DNA from: Candidatus Brevefilum sp. | GTDB taxonomy: Bacteria; Chloroflexota; Anaerolineae; Anaerolineales; Anaerolineaceae | Length of the DNA stretch: 64,000 nt | Assembly: GCA_029210815.1 (NCBI GenBank) | Contig: JARGGB010000005.1 | Location: 1-64,000 of the forward strand | Reading direction: 5' to 3' | Shown: one piece after another, positions 40,995 through 51,013 of the stretch | Layout: the number at the start of each line of letters is the position of its first letter | Numbering within the stretch: position 1 is the stretch's first letter | Translations under genes and position numbers: made by a program | Notes under the pieces: generated by a model | Databases searched by the model: none | What the model saw: only the letters and a program-made list of their open reading frames with translations | Told to the model about the DNA's origin: nothing

Positions 40995-42050
40995 TTGATT
41001 GCTTCAAAACACAAGCGCATACTTGTAGATATCGGGCATCCTGCACACGTCCATTTATTTCGAAATGCGATAAAGATCTGGCAGTCGCACGGCCATGAGG
41101 TTACCATTACGACCCGTGAGAAGGATGTAACGCTTGATTTATTGGATTCCTATGGCTTTGCCTATGATGTGGTCTCAAAAGCCCGTAAGGGCACACTGGG
41201 GCTTGCTTACGAGATGCTGGAGCATGATTTTGGTGTTCTGAGAGCAGCACAGCGTCATCGAAGCAAGATTTTAATTGGCACTTCCGTTTCAATTACACAT
41301 GTTGCCCCGTTTATTGGCGCAAAATCAATTGTGTTCAACGAAGACGATGCCAGCGTTGCAAAATCCTTTGTCAGGCTGTCTTACCCGATGGCGCATAGAA
41401 TTGTGACCCCAAAAGTGTTGAATGAAAATCATGGGAAGAAGCATATCACCTATGAAGGCATACAAAAATTAGCTTATTTACATCCCAATCATTTCTCGCC
41501 TGATCGAAAAATTATTGGCGGATTGGGTGTCGGTCCTGATGAGAGATACTTCTTACTGCGTTTTGTAAACCTGAAAGCAGCCCATGATCAGGGAGAGTTT
41601 GGCATGGGGCTCGAAATGCAGCGAAAATTGATCAAATCCTTAAATCAGTATGGCAAAGTGTTTATCTCCAGTGAGGGGACTCTGCAGCCCGAGTTTGAGC
41701 CATACCGCATTCAAATTGACCCTGCGGACATGCACCATGTGCTGGCTTTTGCTGATGTTTTTATTGGCGACAGTCAATCGATGACGGTAGAGGCAGCTGT
41801 GCTTGGCGTGCCATCGATCCGCATTAATTCTTTTGCTGACCGATGTTCCATCTTGCAGGATTTACATGATGAATATCAATTAACCTATGCGTTTTTCCCA
41901 AAACAGGAAGAAGAAATATTTGCCTTGCTCAACATTTGGTTGGAGGATGGCGCATTGAGGCAAAAATTCCAATCGAAAAGGAATCGTTTGCTAGAAAAGA
42001 AAATCGATTTAACCCGTTGGATGGTGGATTTTATAGAAAATCTCGATTGA
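40995..42050 (+). CDS. DUF354-family protein (predicted GT-B-like glycosyltransferase)
   Basis: This 351-residue DUF354 protein begins VDIGHPAHVHLFRNAI, with the family-typical T-x-R-E-K-D segment (TTREKDVTLDLL), NEDDASVAK, and a C-terminal half with GDSQSMTVEAAVLGVPSIRINSF resembling the UDP-sugar site of GT-B enzymes. DUF354 genes are usually found in polysaccharide clusters. The start codon is TTG 40995, with GGAG at 40981-40984 ten bases before it. Position between the Wbp-type operon and two GT4 genes supports a role in polymer assembly. The activity is not established. Confidence 0.8.
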   Translation: MIASKHKRILVDIGHPAHVHLFRNAIKIWQSHGHEVTITTREKDVTLDLLDSYGFAYDVVSKARKGTLGLAYEMLEHDFGVLRAAQRHRSKILIGTSVSITHVAPFIGAKSIVFNEDDASVAKSFVRLSYPMAHRIVTPKVLNENHGKKHITYEGIQKLAYLHPNHFSPDRKIIGGLGVGPDERYFLLRFVNLKAAHDQGEFGMGLEMQRKLIKSLNQYGKVFISSEGTLQPEFEPYRIQIDPADMHHVLAFADVFIGDSQSMTVEAAVLGVPSIRINSFADRCSILQDLHDEYQLTYAFFPKQEEEIFALLNIWLEDGALRQKFQSKRNRLLEKKIDLTRWMVDFIENLD

Positions 42051-42064
42051 TTTGGTGAGAATTA

Positions 42065-43132
42065 ATGAAAATAGTCACAATTTGCGGGATGAGTGAAGAC
42101 AAGGTCAGGGCAAGCTTGCTTCCCCTTGTGGAATTAGATCCTGTAGAAAAAATCTTTCTGGTCAGGCGCTCACCGGTCCCTATGGCCAAAGTTAAGTCCT
42201 ATTCGCCGCCAAAAATTCTCGGCTGGTCTTTGTTCCTGACAGAGGTGTACCGTTTTATTGCTTTGTTCGCTGTTTGTGTAAAAGAAAAACCGGACTGCAT
42301 TTATGCCATCTATTTTGTCCCCCACGGCGTTTATGCCGCCATCATCGGCCGCTTCTTAAATATTCCGGTCATACAGGAACTGATAGGGACTGATCGCCCC
42401 CTGGTAAACAAATCAAAATTTTATCAAAGCTTGCTTGCGCAGGCTGAGCGCATTGGTGTCAGAGGCAAGTCTTCAAAAACAAATCTTTCATATCTTGGAT
42501 TGCCTGATGAGAAATTTTTCATTTCTAAGGCAGTGAATGCAATTGATTTTGATTTATTTCAACCTGATCAGACTCAGAAGATTTTCGATTTTGTTTATGT
42601 TGGACGTTTAGACCAGAACAAACAGGTCCACCTGATTGTTGATGCTTCTTATGCCCTGCAACAGCAATATCCTGATATCAAATTACTAATCGTCGGTGAT
42701 GGACCTGAAAGCTCCAACCTGACAGATAAAGTCGCGGATTATGGGATTACTGAAAGTGTGCATTTTGCCGGCAAACAAAAATACGAGGATATACCGAATT
42801 TCTTGAATCAATCCCGGGTTTTCATCATGGCATCTGCTTTTGAGGGCTTACCGGTGGCGATGATTGAAGCGTTAAGCTGCGGACTGCCTGTTGTCATGCC
42901 CGATATTGGCGATATCAGCGATATTGCCCTTGATGGTTATAATGCGTTGTTAATTGACGAAGTCAGCCTGGATTCATATGTGAAGGCGCTTTCTGAGCTG
43001 TTAACGAACCAGGCACTTTATAGAGATTTAGTTAAAGGTGCACTTAAGACTCGAGAAAAGTTTTTAGCCGAGTATTCCTTGGAGAGTGTGAAAAGATCCT
43101 GGCATGAAATTCTTTTAGAAATCAAGGCATGA
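42065..43132 (+). CDS. GT4-family glycosyltransferase
   Basis: This 355-residue protein has a GT-B fold with the C-terminal GT4 signature FVYVGRLDQNKQVHLIVDA, LLIVGDGPESSNL, and EGLPVAMIEALSCGLPVV, whose EX7E acids contact the nucleotide sugar. The N-terminal half is shorter than usual, with IYAIYFVPHGVYAAIIGRFL as the acceptor-side helix. It lies 14 bases after the DUF354 gene. Donor and acceptor are unknown. Confidence 0.85.
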   Translation: MKIVTICGMSEDKVRASLLPLVELDPVEKIFLVRRSPVPMAKVKSYSPPKILGWSLFLTEVYRFIALFAVCVKEKPDCIYAIYFVPHGVYAAIIGRFLNIPVIQELIGTDRPLVNKSKFYQSLLAQAERIGVRGKSSKTNLSYLGLPDEKFFISKAVNAIDFDLFQPDQTQKIFDFVYVGRLDQNKQVHLIVDASYALQQQYPDIKLLIVGDGPESSNLTDKVADYGITESVHFAGKQKYEDIPNFLNQSRVFIMASAFEGLPVAMIEALSCGLPVVMPDIGDISDIALDGYNALLIDEVSLDSYVKALSELLTNQALYRDLVKGALKTREKFLAEYSLESVKRSWHEILLEIKA

Positions 43133-43180
43133 AAAGTACAAAGTTAATTCAATAAATATCTGACTGGAAATAATAATCGT

Positions 43181-44323
43181 ATGGGATCGTCCAAAGAACA
43201 AAATGCTAATAAATACGATCAGATAAAAGTATTGATGCTGATAGGCAATTTAGATGCAGGGGGCAAGGAAAGACAGCTGATCGCCTTATTACAAGGCTTA
43301 AAAGAGAGGAAGCACTTCTCAACGATTGTCGCAGTAATGAATCCAAATGGATTGAGAGAATCTGAAGCAAGCCAATTTGCCAACAGTCTTGTAAATGTCA
43401 GCCGGTTGTTTGGGCTTGATCTGCTGAGCCCTGTAATCAAGTTGATACGGCTTGTTAAGCGTGAGAATATTCAAGTCATTCACACCTGGGGTAGCGGCAT
43501 TTGGGATCTGGTTGGTTTGTTGGTAGCAAAATTTTGCCGTGTACCAATGCTGCACGGCGGCATTCGTTTATCGCCGTCTCGCTTGGATTTTTCGAATCGT
43601 CTCACAAAGTGGAGTGCTAAAAAAGCGGAGGCGATCGTTGCCAATTCACAAGCAGGTTTGAAAGCTTTTGGCTTTGAAGCCGACCCTCGAACACGGGTGA
43701 TATATAACGGCGTGGATATGAGCCGTTTCGAAGGACTGCCAGAGTCCCCACCTGAAAATCATGAAAATTTATGCATGGTTGCAAATTTCAGTAATAAGAA
43801 GGATCACATCAGCCTGGTGGCAGCTATGCCTGCCATTCTCACATCCTTTCCTGATGCCCGGCTGCTGCTCGTGGGTCATGATGCAGGCACATTAGACGCT
43901 GTCAAAGCTTACGCTTTGGAGATCGGCGTGGGATCGCATGTTGAATTTATTACTGACACCCTCAAACCTGAGCCATATATTGCAAAATCACGTATCGGCA
44001 TTCTTTCAACCAATGAAACGGTTCACGGCGAAGGGACAGCGAATGCGCTTCTGGAATACATGGCATTATCTAAACCTGTTGTGGTTTCGGATAATGGCGG
44101 CAACAGGGAAGTCGTGAAGGACGGCGAAAGCGGTTTTGTGATCAAGCCAGGATCCCCGGACGAAATTGTAAAGCATGTTAATTTGCTCCTTGCAGATGCG
44201 GCACGTGCGCAACAGATGGGGCGGATGGGAAAAGCCATTCTTATTGAGAAATTCGGTATGGATGAAATGATCAATGCCTACGTCGATATTTATCAGGCTT
44301 TAAAGAATCAGGATACAGGGTAA
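43181..44323 (+). CDS. GT4-family glycosyltransferase
   Basis: This 380-residue GT-B enzyme has LMLIGNLDAGGKERQLIALL at the N-terminus, NGVDMSRFEG between domains, LLLVGHDAG and the donor-site stretch HGEGTANALLEYMALSKPVVV with both conserved glutamates. It overlaps the next gene's start (TAATG junction at 44319-44325), implying translational coupling with the hexapeptide acyltransferase. Donor sugar is unknown. Confidence 0.85.
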   Translation: MGSSKEQNANKYDQIKVLMLIGNLDAGGKERQLIALLQGLKERKHFSTIVAVMNPNGLRESEASQFANSLVNVSRLFGLDLLSPVIKLIRLVKRENIQVIHTWGSGIWDLVGLLVAKFCRVPMLHGGIRLSPSRLDFSNRLTKWSAKKAEAIVANSQAGLKAFGFEADPRTRVIYNGVDMSRFEGLPESPPENHENLCMVANFSNKKDHISLVAAMPAILTSFPDARLLLVGHDAGTLDAVKAYALEIGVGSHVEFITDTLKPEPYIAKSRIGILSTNETVHGEGTANALLEYMALSKPVVVSDNGGNREVVKDGESGFVIKPGSPDEIVKHVNLLLADAARAQQMGRMGKAILIEKFGMDEMINAYVDIYQALKNQDTG

Positions 44324-44877
44324 TGAAGATAAAAAATATTCTTAAAAAGATATTCGAACAGATAAAGTATTACCTGATATATCGGGGGAACAAGGTTAAA
44401 TATCTGCGATCGATGGGCGTGAGGATTGGTTATGATTGCCAGTTATTAAATCATCCGCATAACTACGGCTCAGAACCCTGGTTGATTGAAATTGGGAACA
44501 AGGTGACGATCACCTATGGTGTGTTCTTTCTAACGCATGACGCATCGAGCCGTTTGTTTCGAGAGTCAATCTCTAATTCATCGCCATTTGGCAACCGTTT
44601 TGGCGCAATCCATGTTCAGGATAACTGCTTTATTGGTGTCAACAGCATCATTCTGCCAGGTGTCAGCATTGGGCCAAACAGTATTATTGGCGCTGGATCC
44701 GTGGTCGTGAAAGATGTCCCGCCGAATTCGGTGGTGGCGGGTGTGCCGGCAAGAACGATCTCCAGCCTTGAAGATTATATAAAAAAATACAAAGAGCGGA
44801 TGACCCCGATCAGTGCAACCGATCGTGAAGATTTACGAAAGGAATTGACCCAATACTTTTGGGGAGAAGAGCGATAA
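44323..44877 (+). CDS. Hexapeptide-repeat acyltransferase (sugar O-acetyltransferase type)
   Basis: This 184-residue left-handed beta-helix protein has GNKVTITYGVFFLTHDAS, NCFIGVNSIILPGVSIGPNSIIGAGSVVVKDVPPNSVVAG and VPARTI, the usual features of maltose/galactoside O-acetyltransferase-like enzymes, including the HD of the THDAS loop as catalytic histidine. It probably acetylates a sugar of the polymer or its precursor. It is the last gene of the plus-strand run and faces a convergent GT2 gene 31 bases away. Confidence 0.83.
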   Translation: MKIKNILKKIFEQIKYYLIYRGNKVKYLRSMGVRIGYDCQLLNHPHNYGSEPWLIEIGNKVTITYGVFFLTHDASSRLFRESISNSSPFGNRFGAIHVQDNCFIGVNSIILPGVSIGPNSIIGAGSVVVKDVPPNSVVAGVPARTISSLEDYIKKYKERMTPISATDREDLRKELTQYFWGEER

Positions 44878-44908
44878 AGCTTTCAAGACCGTTGATGATT
44901 TTTAGGGT

Positions 44909-45880
44909 TTATACGTACTTGATCTTTCGGAACATGCTTAAAAATTGACGGTATTTTTTCCACAGCCCGTATCGTCCGATAAAATTAAATATTTTGTACT
45001 CGAGTTTCAACAAAGGGGTCAATTGCAAATAGTATTTTTTAAATAACGGCGAATCCTTTTCCATCAACAAGAGCGCACCAACGCTGATCAACCTTGTCTT
45101 GCGACGAATTAATTTTTCGTATTTGTTCTCTGTTGCCTGGTTGAATCCCTCTAATAATTTCAATGTTTTGAGAATATGGGATTTTCTTTTTTCCAGGACT
45201 TTAACATTTTTTTGCATGTAGGAGCCAGGTGTGTTTACGCGATATGCAGAAGTGACTTTGTTCAGGTAATAGATTTCTCCATGCAGTGTTGATAACAGCG
45301 GAACGGTGTTGTCCCACATCTGGGAAAAATAATACCAGTCCGGCACTTCATCAAAAACTGATTTTTTCGCAACCGCCGAGCCCATATCCAGTAAATGGCC
45401 GCCGATTAAGATCACATTTTCTGCGCTGACAGGGCTGTCAGCATTTTTATAACGTCTTATCGAGTATTCCTCGGGATTGGCAGCATCTACGGTTTTGGTT
45501 GCCGTAAAACACATTGAGACTTCCGGGTGCGATTCCATGAAGTTAACCTGGTATTGCAATTTTTCTGGATCGATCCAATAATCATCGGCTTCTAAAAAGG
45601 CGATGTATTTGCCCTTTGCTTGGGGAATGGTGATTTTTGCATTGATTTCTGTCCCCTTTGAAAATTGGTTTTCCGTCTGAATAATTGGGCGGATGATTTC
45701 AGGGTATTTTTCTGCATATTCCAAAATGATTTCAGCCGAATTATCCGCAGATGCATCATCATGGATGATAATCTCGTAGTCAAACTGCGTCTTTTGCATC
45801 AAACAGCTCTCAATTGCTTCACGGATGAAAGAAGCTTGATTGAAGGCAACCAAACTGACAGTGACCAATGGATTGCTCAT
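44909..45880 (-). CDS. GT2-family glycosyltransferase
   Basis: This 323-residue enzyme has the GT2 start VTVSLVAFNQASFIREAIESCL, IHDDASADNS, and YIAFLEADDYWIDPEKL as metal-binding region; the C-terminal ~110 residues are basic and helical. Its start codon overlaps the flippase stop by four bases (ATGA), so the two are co-translated. The sugar is unknown. Confidence 0.87.
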   Translation of the reverse strand: MSNPLVTVSLVAFNQASFIREAIESCLMQKTQFDYEIIIHDDASADNSAEIILEYAEKYPEIIRPIIQTENQFSKGTEINAKITIPQAKGKYIAFLEADDYWIDPEKLQYQVNFMESHPEVSMCFTATKTVDAANPEEYSIRRYKNADSPVSAENVILIGGHLLDMGSAVAKKSVFDEVPDWYYFSQMWDNTVPLLSTLHGEIYYLNKVTSAYRVNTPGSYMQKNVKVLEKRKSHILKTLKLLEGFNQATENKYEKLIRRKTRLISVGALLLMEKDSPLFKKYYLQLTPLLKLEYKIFNFIGRYGLWKKYRQFLSMFRKIKYV

Positions 45881-47349
45881 CGTTTGCCTTTCAGTTTTGA
45901 TAATAGTGTTTTCGTGAAATTCCCAATGATGGACAAGAATTCTTCGAGTTCCGGGGATTTGATAAGTTTGTTCAACAGGAAATAAATGATCACACCCAGA
46001 ACAATTTGAGTCGAGAAAATGAGTAGATTACTGTCGGTGTTTAGTAAATTCCCAACAAAATAAATGCTGCCGCCCATGATCAACGAAATGACCCCTTGCG
46101 GGAACAATGCTTTTAATTGGTCAATCAGTGTGTAATCAACCAATCTGCCAACGAAATAACTGACGACGAAATGGGATATCACAGCGACTGCAATTTGCCC
46201 GTAAATTAAGGCGATAATGCCGTGTTTGTAAGTTAAAGCGATGGCAATGACTGTGATGATGTATTTGAAAATTTCTAAACGCAGGTGCAAATCCGTCCGC
46301 CCTTTGATGCGAAGCAAATTGTAGTTTTGCACAACAATCGGGAAGAGCAGGCCGATCACACTGAGCAGTTGGAAATAAGGAATACTCTCTGCCCATTTTT
46401 CGGTCAGAAGGAAGAGGAATAAAGGTTCGGCAATTGCGATCAAGCCGATCATGACCGGCATCAGAACAAACATCGACATTTTGATGGTTTTACTGTGCAC
46501 TTTCCTTAAGGTTATATCATCATCCTGGTAGGGAGAGAAGGCGGAAAAAACGACGGTGCCAAGTGCCATGCTTGTCGCGACGGAGGCAGCAGATCCCATG
46601 GTGGAAGCCCTGGAATAATAACCGACATCACTGGGGGAGTAAACCTTGCCAATAAAGGTTTGGTATAAGTTCTTAAAGACCGTCTCAATAATACCAGCCA
46701 CGAGCAGCCTTGAGCCAAAGGAGAACATGGTCTTGAGAGATTTGAGTGAAAAATGCCCGATCGGACGCCATTTGCTCAATATCCACAAAGCGCTTGCCTG
46801 TGCCAGGCTGTGGGACAAAGTCTGAATAACAAGACTCCATACCCCCAGTCCATTATAAGCAGCAAGTATGCCAGTAACCCCAGAGAAAAGGACGGCGATC
46901 AAGCTGACGATGAAATGGTTTTTAAATTCCATCTTCTTTCTTAGGATGGAAAGCTGAACGAGGCTGAAAGCATTGATGATCATGTTCAATGAGAGAACGC
47001 GTGTGATTGGCTTGAGAATAGGCTGTTGATAGAAGTCGGCTATTAATGGGGCAGAAAAGAAAAAGATACTTGCCAAAAAGATCCCAATCAACAAATTGAA
47101 GTAGAAGATCGAGGAGGAATCAGTCTGGGTTGCGTCTTTCTTTTGGATCAATGCGCTGCCAAAGCCGCTGTCTAATACCGATTGGGCAATACTTGTGAAT
47201 ATTGCCAGCATGCCCAAAAGGCCAAATTCCGATGGGCTGAGCAACCGGGCTAAGATGATTGAGATGAGCATGTGCATCACCTGGAGGCTGATACGTTCTG
47301 AAACCGACCAGACCATGCCGTTAATTGTTTTTTGTTTTAGTTCTGACAT
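45877..47349 (-). CDS. Wzx-type polysaccharide flippase (MOP superfamily, MviN/RfbX-like)
   Basis: This 490-residue protein has about fourteen hydrophobic helices and the motifs of the colanic-acid WzxC/lipopolysaccharide flippase subgroup: N-terminal KTINGMVWSVSERI, LLSPSEFGLLGML, DSGFGSALIQKKD, and RASTMGSAASVATSMALGTV in the middle. It would flip lipid-linked oligosaccharide repeat units to the outer face of the membrane. No obvious Wzy polymerase is in the window. Confidence 0.88.
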   Translation of the reverse strand: MSELKQKTINGMVWSVSERISLQVMHMLISIILARLLSPSEFGLLGMLAIFTSIAQSVLDSGFGSALIQKKDATQTDSSSIFYFNLLIGIFLASIFFFSAPLIADFYQQPILKPITRVLSLNMIINAFSLVQLSILRKKMEFKNHFIVSLIAVLFSGVTGILAAYNGLGVWSLVIQTLSHSLAQASALWILSKWRPIGHFSLKSLKTMFSFGSRLLVAGIIETVFKNLYQTFIGKVYSPSDVGYYSRASTMGSAASVATSMALGTVVFSAFSPYQDDDITLRKVHSKTIKMSMFVLMPVMIGLIAIAEPLFLFLLTEKWAESIPYFQLLSVIGLLFPIVVQNYNLLRIKGRTDLHLRLEIFKYIITVIAIALTYKHGIIALIYGQIAVAVISHFVVSYFVGRLVDYTLIDQLKALFPQGVISLIMGGSIYFVGNLLNTDSNLLIFSTQIVLGVIIYFLLNKLIKSPELEEFLSIIGNFTKTLLSKLKGKR

Positions 47350-47512
47350 TCAATAATCCAATTCGTTTTCGCGGCGGTAAGATAAAGTTCTAATTTTTGC
47401 TCCGCTGAGGAATTTTTCATCGTCTTTCATCACTCAAAATTAATCGCTGTTTGATAAGAATGTTTTCACACTTTCCCCCAAATCCCTCTTTCCAAACAGC
47501 GGCTTGTTCTAA

Positions 47513-48205
47513 TTATTTGGCTAATATCATCAGTGAGAAACCGCCCAGCAATTTCGCAGCAAGATTGGGGTTTATCGCATGCATGATTTTCCGGGGGATT
47601 TTCCACAGCTTATCTTTTCCCTGCGGGTCAGGCAGGTCCAGGGAGCGGGATGTAAACATGTAATCAATGATTTCATAGCCTGTGCCTTGCAAGGTGCCCA
47701 GAGCCGTGTCTTTGTTAAAGTGATGCAGACTGCTGCGCATGTACTCTTTATTCGCAAAATAACGGCTTCTTAACACAGAATAAAAAGTTATTTGCAGCGG
47801 AATATGGAAGACCTTATATTCTCCCTTTGATCGAAGTTGACTTAAGAAACCCAGGTAATCCCTGACATGCGTGAACACGTTGATTGCCATCACAACGTCG
47901 TAGTGGGCATCTGTTTTGAGTAAATCTTTGAGATAATAATGAATATTTTCTTGTTCTTTTAATTTGGCAATTTCAAAGGCTTCTTCAGAGGTTTCGTATC
48001 CGTAAAAATCAACTTTCTCACCATAACAATTCGCCAAATTTACAAGCAAGCCGCCAGCGCCATAACCAATTTCGCAAATGTTATTGGGTTGGATGTTGTT
48101 TTTGTCTAAAATTTTGTAGATATTTTGTGCTTTCCAGGGATCGTCCTCTTCATGCCAATTCCGTTTGCCAAGAGAATCTGTCCCATATTCATATTCGAAT
48201 CGCAT
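47513..48205 (-). CDS. SAM-dependent methyltransferase
   Basis: This 230-residue class I methyltransferase has motif I ICEIGYGAGGLLVNLA, an acidic end of strand 2 (FYGYETS) and motif IV VVMAINVFTHV. The N-terminus carries WHEEDDPWKAQNIYKIL and the C-terminus is specific and unassigned. It lies between the flippase and a C-methyltransferase-like gene on the same strand, so it probably modifies a sugar or a lipid-linked glycan. The substrate is not known. Confidence 0.8.
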   Translation of the reverse strand: MRFEYEYGTDSLGKRNWHEEDDPWKAQNIYKILDKNNIQPNNICEIGYGAGGLLVNLANCYGEKVDFYGYETSEEAFEIAKLKEQENIHYYLKDLLKTDAHYDVVMAINVFTHVRDYLGFLSQLRSKGEYKVFHIPLQITFYSVLRSRYFANKEYMRSSLHHFNKDTALGTLQGTGYEIIDYMFTSRSLDLPDPQGKDKLWKIPRKIMHAINPNLAAKLLGGFSLMILAK

Positions 48206-48246
48206 ATCTTTTTCCTTTAGGCGCTTTGCAAAGTTCTTGAATAGCC

Positions 48247-49452
48247 TCAGTACTTCTTGATGTCCGGGAACATGACAATGAATTCGCCATCATATTGCCC
48301 TTTAAGTGATTCAATAATGTAATCTTTGAAATTATGGGCAAGAATGAGAATGTAATCAATTTTGTTTTCGAAAAGTACTTCTCTTGAAACGACTTTAATA
48401 CCTGTTCCCGGAACAAATTTCCCTTGTTTGAATAGTGTGTCATCAACAATAAATTCAATCATTGAATCATCAATACCGACGGAATTTAGAAATACGCAAC
48501 CTTTTGCTGCTGCACCAAATCCTGCAATGCGCTTCTTTTGTGAAACCAGGTCCTTGATGTAGTTTTTGAATTCATCGATCTTTTCATGGGTTCGCTTCCC
48601 CCAGCGGATGCAGGATTCTTCAGTGATCGTTTTTTCCAAATTTAAGAATGAGGGGATGGTGATATCCTGGTTCCTGTGAGATGACTTTTTCGTCATCAAT
48701 ACCCTCAGGGTGCCGGCGTGCATATCATGGTAGGACACATTGATTACTTTCAAGCCTTCCTGGTTCGCAAGGTCCATAATGTTTTGTAGGTTGAAGTAAT
48801 ACACATGTTCATGGTAAATCTGATCGTAATTATCATTGAGCAGGGTTGTAAGGATGTAAGGGAATTCAAGGCTCCAAATACCGTTGTTTTCCAGGTTGTT
48901 GTAAATGCCTTTCACAAAAGAACGTATGGGTTGGGTATGCTGAAAGACATTGGTTGAGGTGATCAATTTTGCTTTCTGAGGTAAAACGGTATCTTCACCA
49001 AAGTACTCATTGAAATACGCAATGCCAGCTTCAATGTTGATTTCCTTAAAACTCTGGCTGGCATCCACGTTGATTAATTGCAGATCTGGATTTTTCTTAC
49101 GAAACTCTAAAAGCAAAGAACCATCGTTGCCGCCAATATCGACAACAATGTCCCCGGGTTTCAAATCAACATACCCGGTCAAATAATCAAACATTTGAGA
49201 ACAATGTTGTAAATATGGCTTATTAACATTTGACCGATAAAGATAATTTTGAAATAATTTATCTTTGTCGACAACATCGGTCAAGCAGGTTAGATTGCTC
49301 TCAGGGAACAATTGTATCGCAAGCGGGAAACGCTCAACTTCAAGGGATTCTTTCCGGGTATCGCATAGGTTGTTAACCAGGGGAACATTTCCCAGATCGA
49401 GGTAGGTGACCCCTCTTGAGCTGCCGATAATCGGACAATGAGTAATTTTCAT
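48247..49452 (-). CDS. Sugar C-methyltransferase-like protein (NDP-hexose methyltransferase family)
   Basis: This 401-residue three-part protein matches the TylC3/NovU-like layout. It has a small N-terminal domain (LDLGNVPLVNNL), a class I SAM domain with VVDIGGNDGSLLLEF (~104-118) and NVFQHTQPIRSFVKGI, the HEHVYYFN motif used for catalysis (~215-222), and a C-terminal domain with IAGFGAAAKGCVFLN (~312-326). The N-terminal zinc-binding cysteines of the family are mostly missing here: only C6 remains. It is likely to add a C-methyl to a nucleotide sugar, giving a branched sugar in the polymer. It is divergent from the PP-loop gene across a 296-base gap. Confidence 0.84.
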   Translation of the reverse strand: MKITHCPIIGSSRGVTYLDLGNVPLVNNLCDTRKESLEVERFPLAIQLFPESNLTCLTDVVDKDKLFQNYLYRSNVNKPYLQHCSQMFDYLTGYVDLKPGDIVVDIGGNDGSLLLEFRKKNPDLQLINVDASQSFKEINIEAGIAYFNEYFGEDTVLPQKAKLITSTNVFQHTQPIRSFVKGIYNNLENNGIWSLEFPYILTTLLNDNYDQIYHEHVYYFNLQNIMDLANQEGLKVINVSYHDMHAGTLRVLMTKKSSHRNQDITIPSFLNLEKTITEESCIRWGKRTHEKIDEFKNYIKDLVSQKKRIAGFGAAAKGCVFLNSVGIDDSMIEFIVDDTLFKQGKFVPGTGIKVVSREVLFENKIDYILILAHNFKDYIIESLKGQYDGEFIVMFPDIKKY

Positions 49453-49748
49453 AATAGGTAATTATTATACGCATTCAATATTCTAAGTCAAATTAATATT
49501 GTCAAGCAAAAACAGCAAAAGTTTGAGGTTTAAACACAGTAATGCTCAAGTTCTTCTGCTCAAATTTTACTTTATTCATTATAATGGCTTTAATCAATTG
49601 CCGTGTGAATCTGAGGATTGCATGATAAATCCAGGCTGCCAAGAGATTCAAAATCAAGTAAAATCAATGCTCTGATTTACAAAAAGCTATGTAGATTTTT
49701 TTGATATAAGTTTTAATAAGGTTTTTTAATAGAGAGTGGAGTAACCCA
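49453..49748. other. Divergent intergenic region between methyltransferase and amidotransferase genes
   Basis: These 296 AT-rich bases separate two divergently transcribed units and must hold promoters for both. A ribosome-binding GGAG at 49738-49741 precedes ATG 49749. I see no structured RNA or open frame of interest. Confidence 0.5.
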
Positions 49749-50930
49749 ATGCCAATTGAAGACTTGAGCAGAAATCGACAAATTCCTGCTTTCAAAAGCT
49801 ACGAAAATTTTCATAACCAGGTGCTTGTTTACGAATTTAAACGGGCAAAAGAAAAGGTGGACAAACTCCAGCGGTGTACGAGATGTGTCTTGCCGGAAAC
49901 ATTTCCATTTATTGAATTTGATGAAAACGGCGTTTGTAATTTTTGTCATCATTATGAAAAGAAAAATCTTTTAGGGATGGATGCGCTGCAAGCCTTACTT
50001 GACAGCAATAAAGATGCCGACGGCCAGGTTAAATGCGTGGTGTCCTTTAGCGGCGGGCGTGATAGCAGCTTTGGATTGCATCTTGTTAAAAAGGTTTTAG
50101 GACTTGATGCTGTTGCCTTTACGTATGATTGGGGTGTTGCAACCGATATGGCACACAGAAACCAGAAACGGCTGTGTGAAACACTTGGCGTTGAGCAAAT
50201 TGTGATTAAAGCTGACCTGGATCAGAAGAAAGCGAATATCAAAGCAAACCTCCAGGCGTGGTTGAAAAAGCCTGATTTGGGAACAATTCCATTATTGACA
50301 AGCGTTGGTCAACAATTTTTCTACCATGCGAACCAGGTTGGCAAGAAACTTGGGCGGGACATGATTGTTTTATGTGCGACACCCTTTGAACACACCTATT
50401 TCAAGGCAGGATTTTCGGGTATTAAACCACATTTTGACAGCTTAGATAATTCGGCAGCAGACAAATTGAATATGATTTTCAGTTATCTCAGGAAATATAT
50501 CGATAATCCTTCCTACATCAACAGGTCATTGGTTGACACAATTGGCGGTTATCTTTCCTTCTATATCATTCCACATAATTATCTACGTCTATTTGATTAC
50601 CTTCGATGGGATGAAGAAGAAGTAAACAAGACCCTGATCGAAGAATACAGCTGGGAAACATCTGATGAAACCCCCAGCACCTGGCGGATTGACGATGGAA
50701 CGGTTCCGCTTTCTGACTATATGTTCTATATGATGTCTGGCTTAACCATCAATGACACTTTTCGAAGTAATCAAATCCGTGAAGGTCGAATTACAAGGGA
50801 GCAGGCATTGCACCTTCTTGAAAGAGAAAACCTTCCGCGTTTCAATGCTATTCAATGGTATTGCGACCAGGTCGGGGTTGATTTTGAAAAGACTGTTCGC
50901 ACAATCAATAATGCACCTCGCCTATATTAG
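49749..50930 (+). CDS. WbpG-like N-acetyl sugar amidotransferase (PP-loop ATPase)
   Basis: This 393-residue protein has two cysteine pairs at RCTRC (C43, C46) and CNFC (C63, C66), likely a zinc or Fe-S site, and the PP-loop SGGRDSS (101-107), as in the WbpG/PseA-like sugar amidotransferase family. In Pseudomonas WbpG converts the 3-acetamido group of a ManNAc(3NAc)A-type sugar to an amidine, using ammonia made by HisH- and HisF-like partners. The upstream operon makes exactly that type of sugar, which supports the call. No HisH or HisF homologue is present in the window, so either they are elsewhere or this enzyme acts differently. Confidence 0.82.
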   Translation: MPIEDLSRNRQIPAFKSYENFHNQVLVYEFKRAKEKVDKLQRCTRCVLPETFPFIEFDENGVCNFCHHYEKKNLLGMDALQALLDSNKDADGQVKCVVSFSGGRDSSFGLHLVKKVLGLDAVAFTYDWGVATDMAHRNQKRLCETLGVEQIVIKADLDQKKANIKANLQAWLKKPDLGTIPLLTSVGQQFFYHANQVGKKLGRDMIVLCATPFEHTYFKAGFSGIKPHFDSLDNSAADKLNMIFSYLRKYIDNPSYINRSLVDTIGGYLSFYIIPHNYLRLFDYLRWDEEEVNKTLIEEYSWETSDETPSTWRIDDGTVPLSDYMFYMMSGLTINDTFRSNQIREGRITREQALHLLERENLPRFNAIQWYCDQVGVDFEKTVRTINNAPRLY

Positions 50931-51013
50931 ACCAGTAAAAAGGAATAAGGGTTTGGATCTTCTGGGAAGTAAAAAGAAAAACAAATCACCAAAACATCGA
51001 ACAAGCGGCAAGC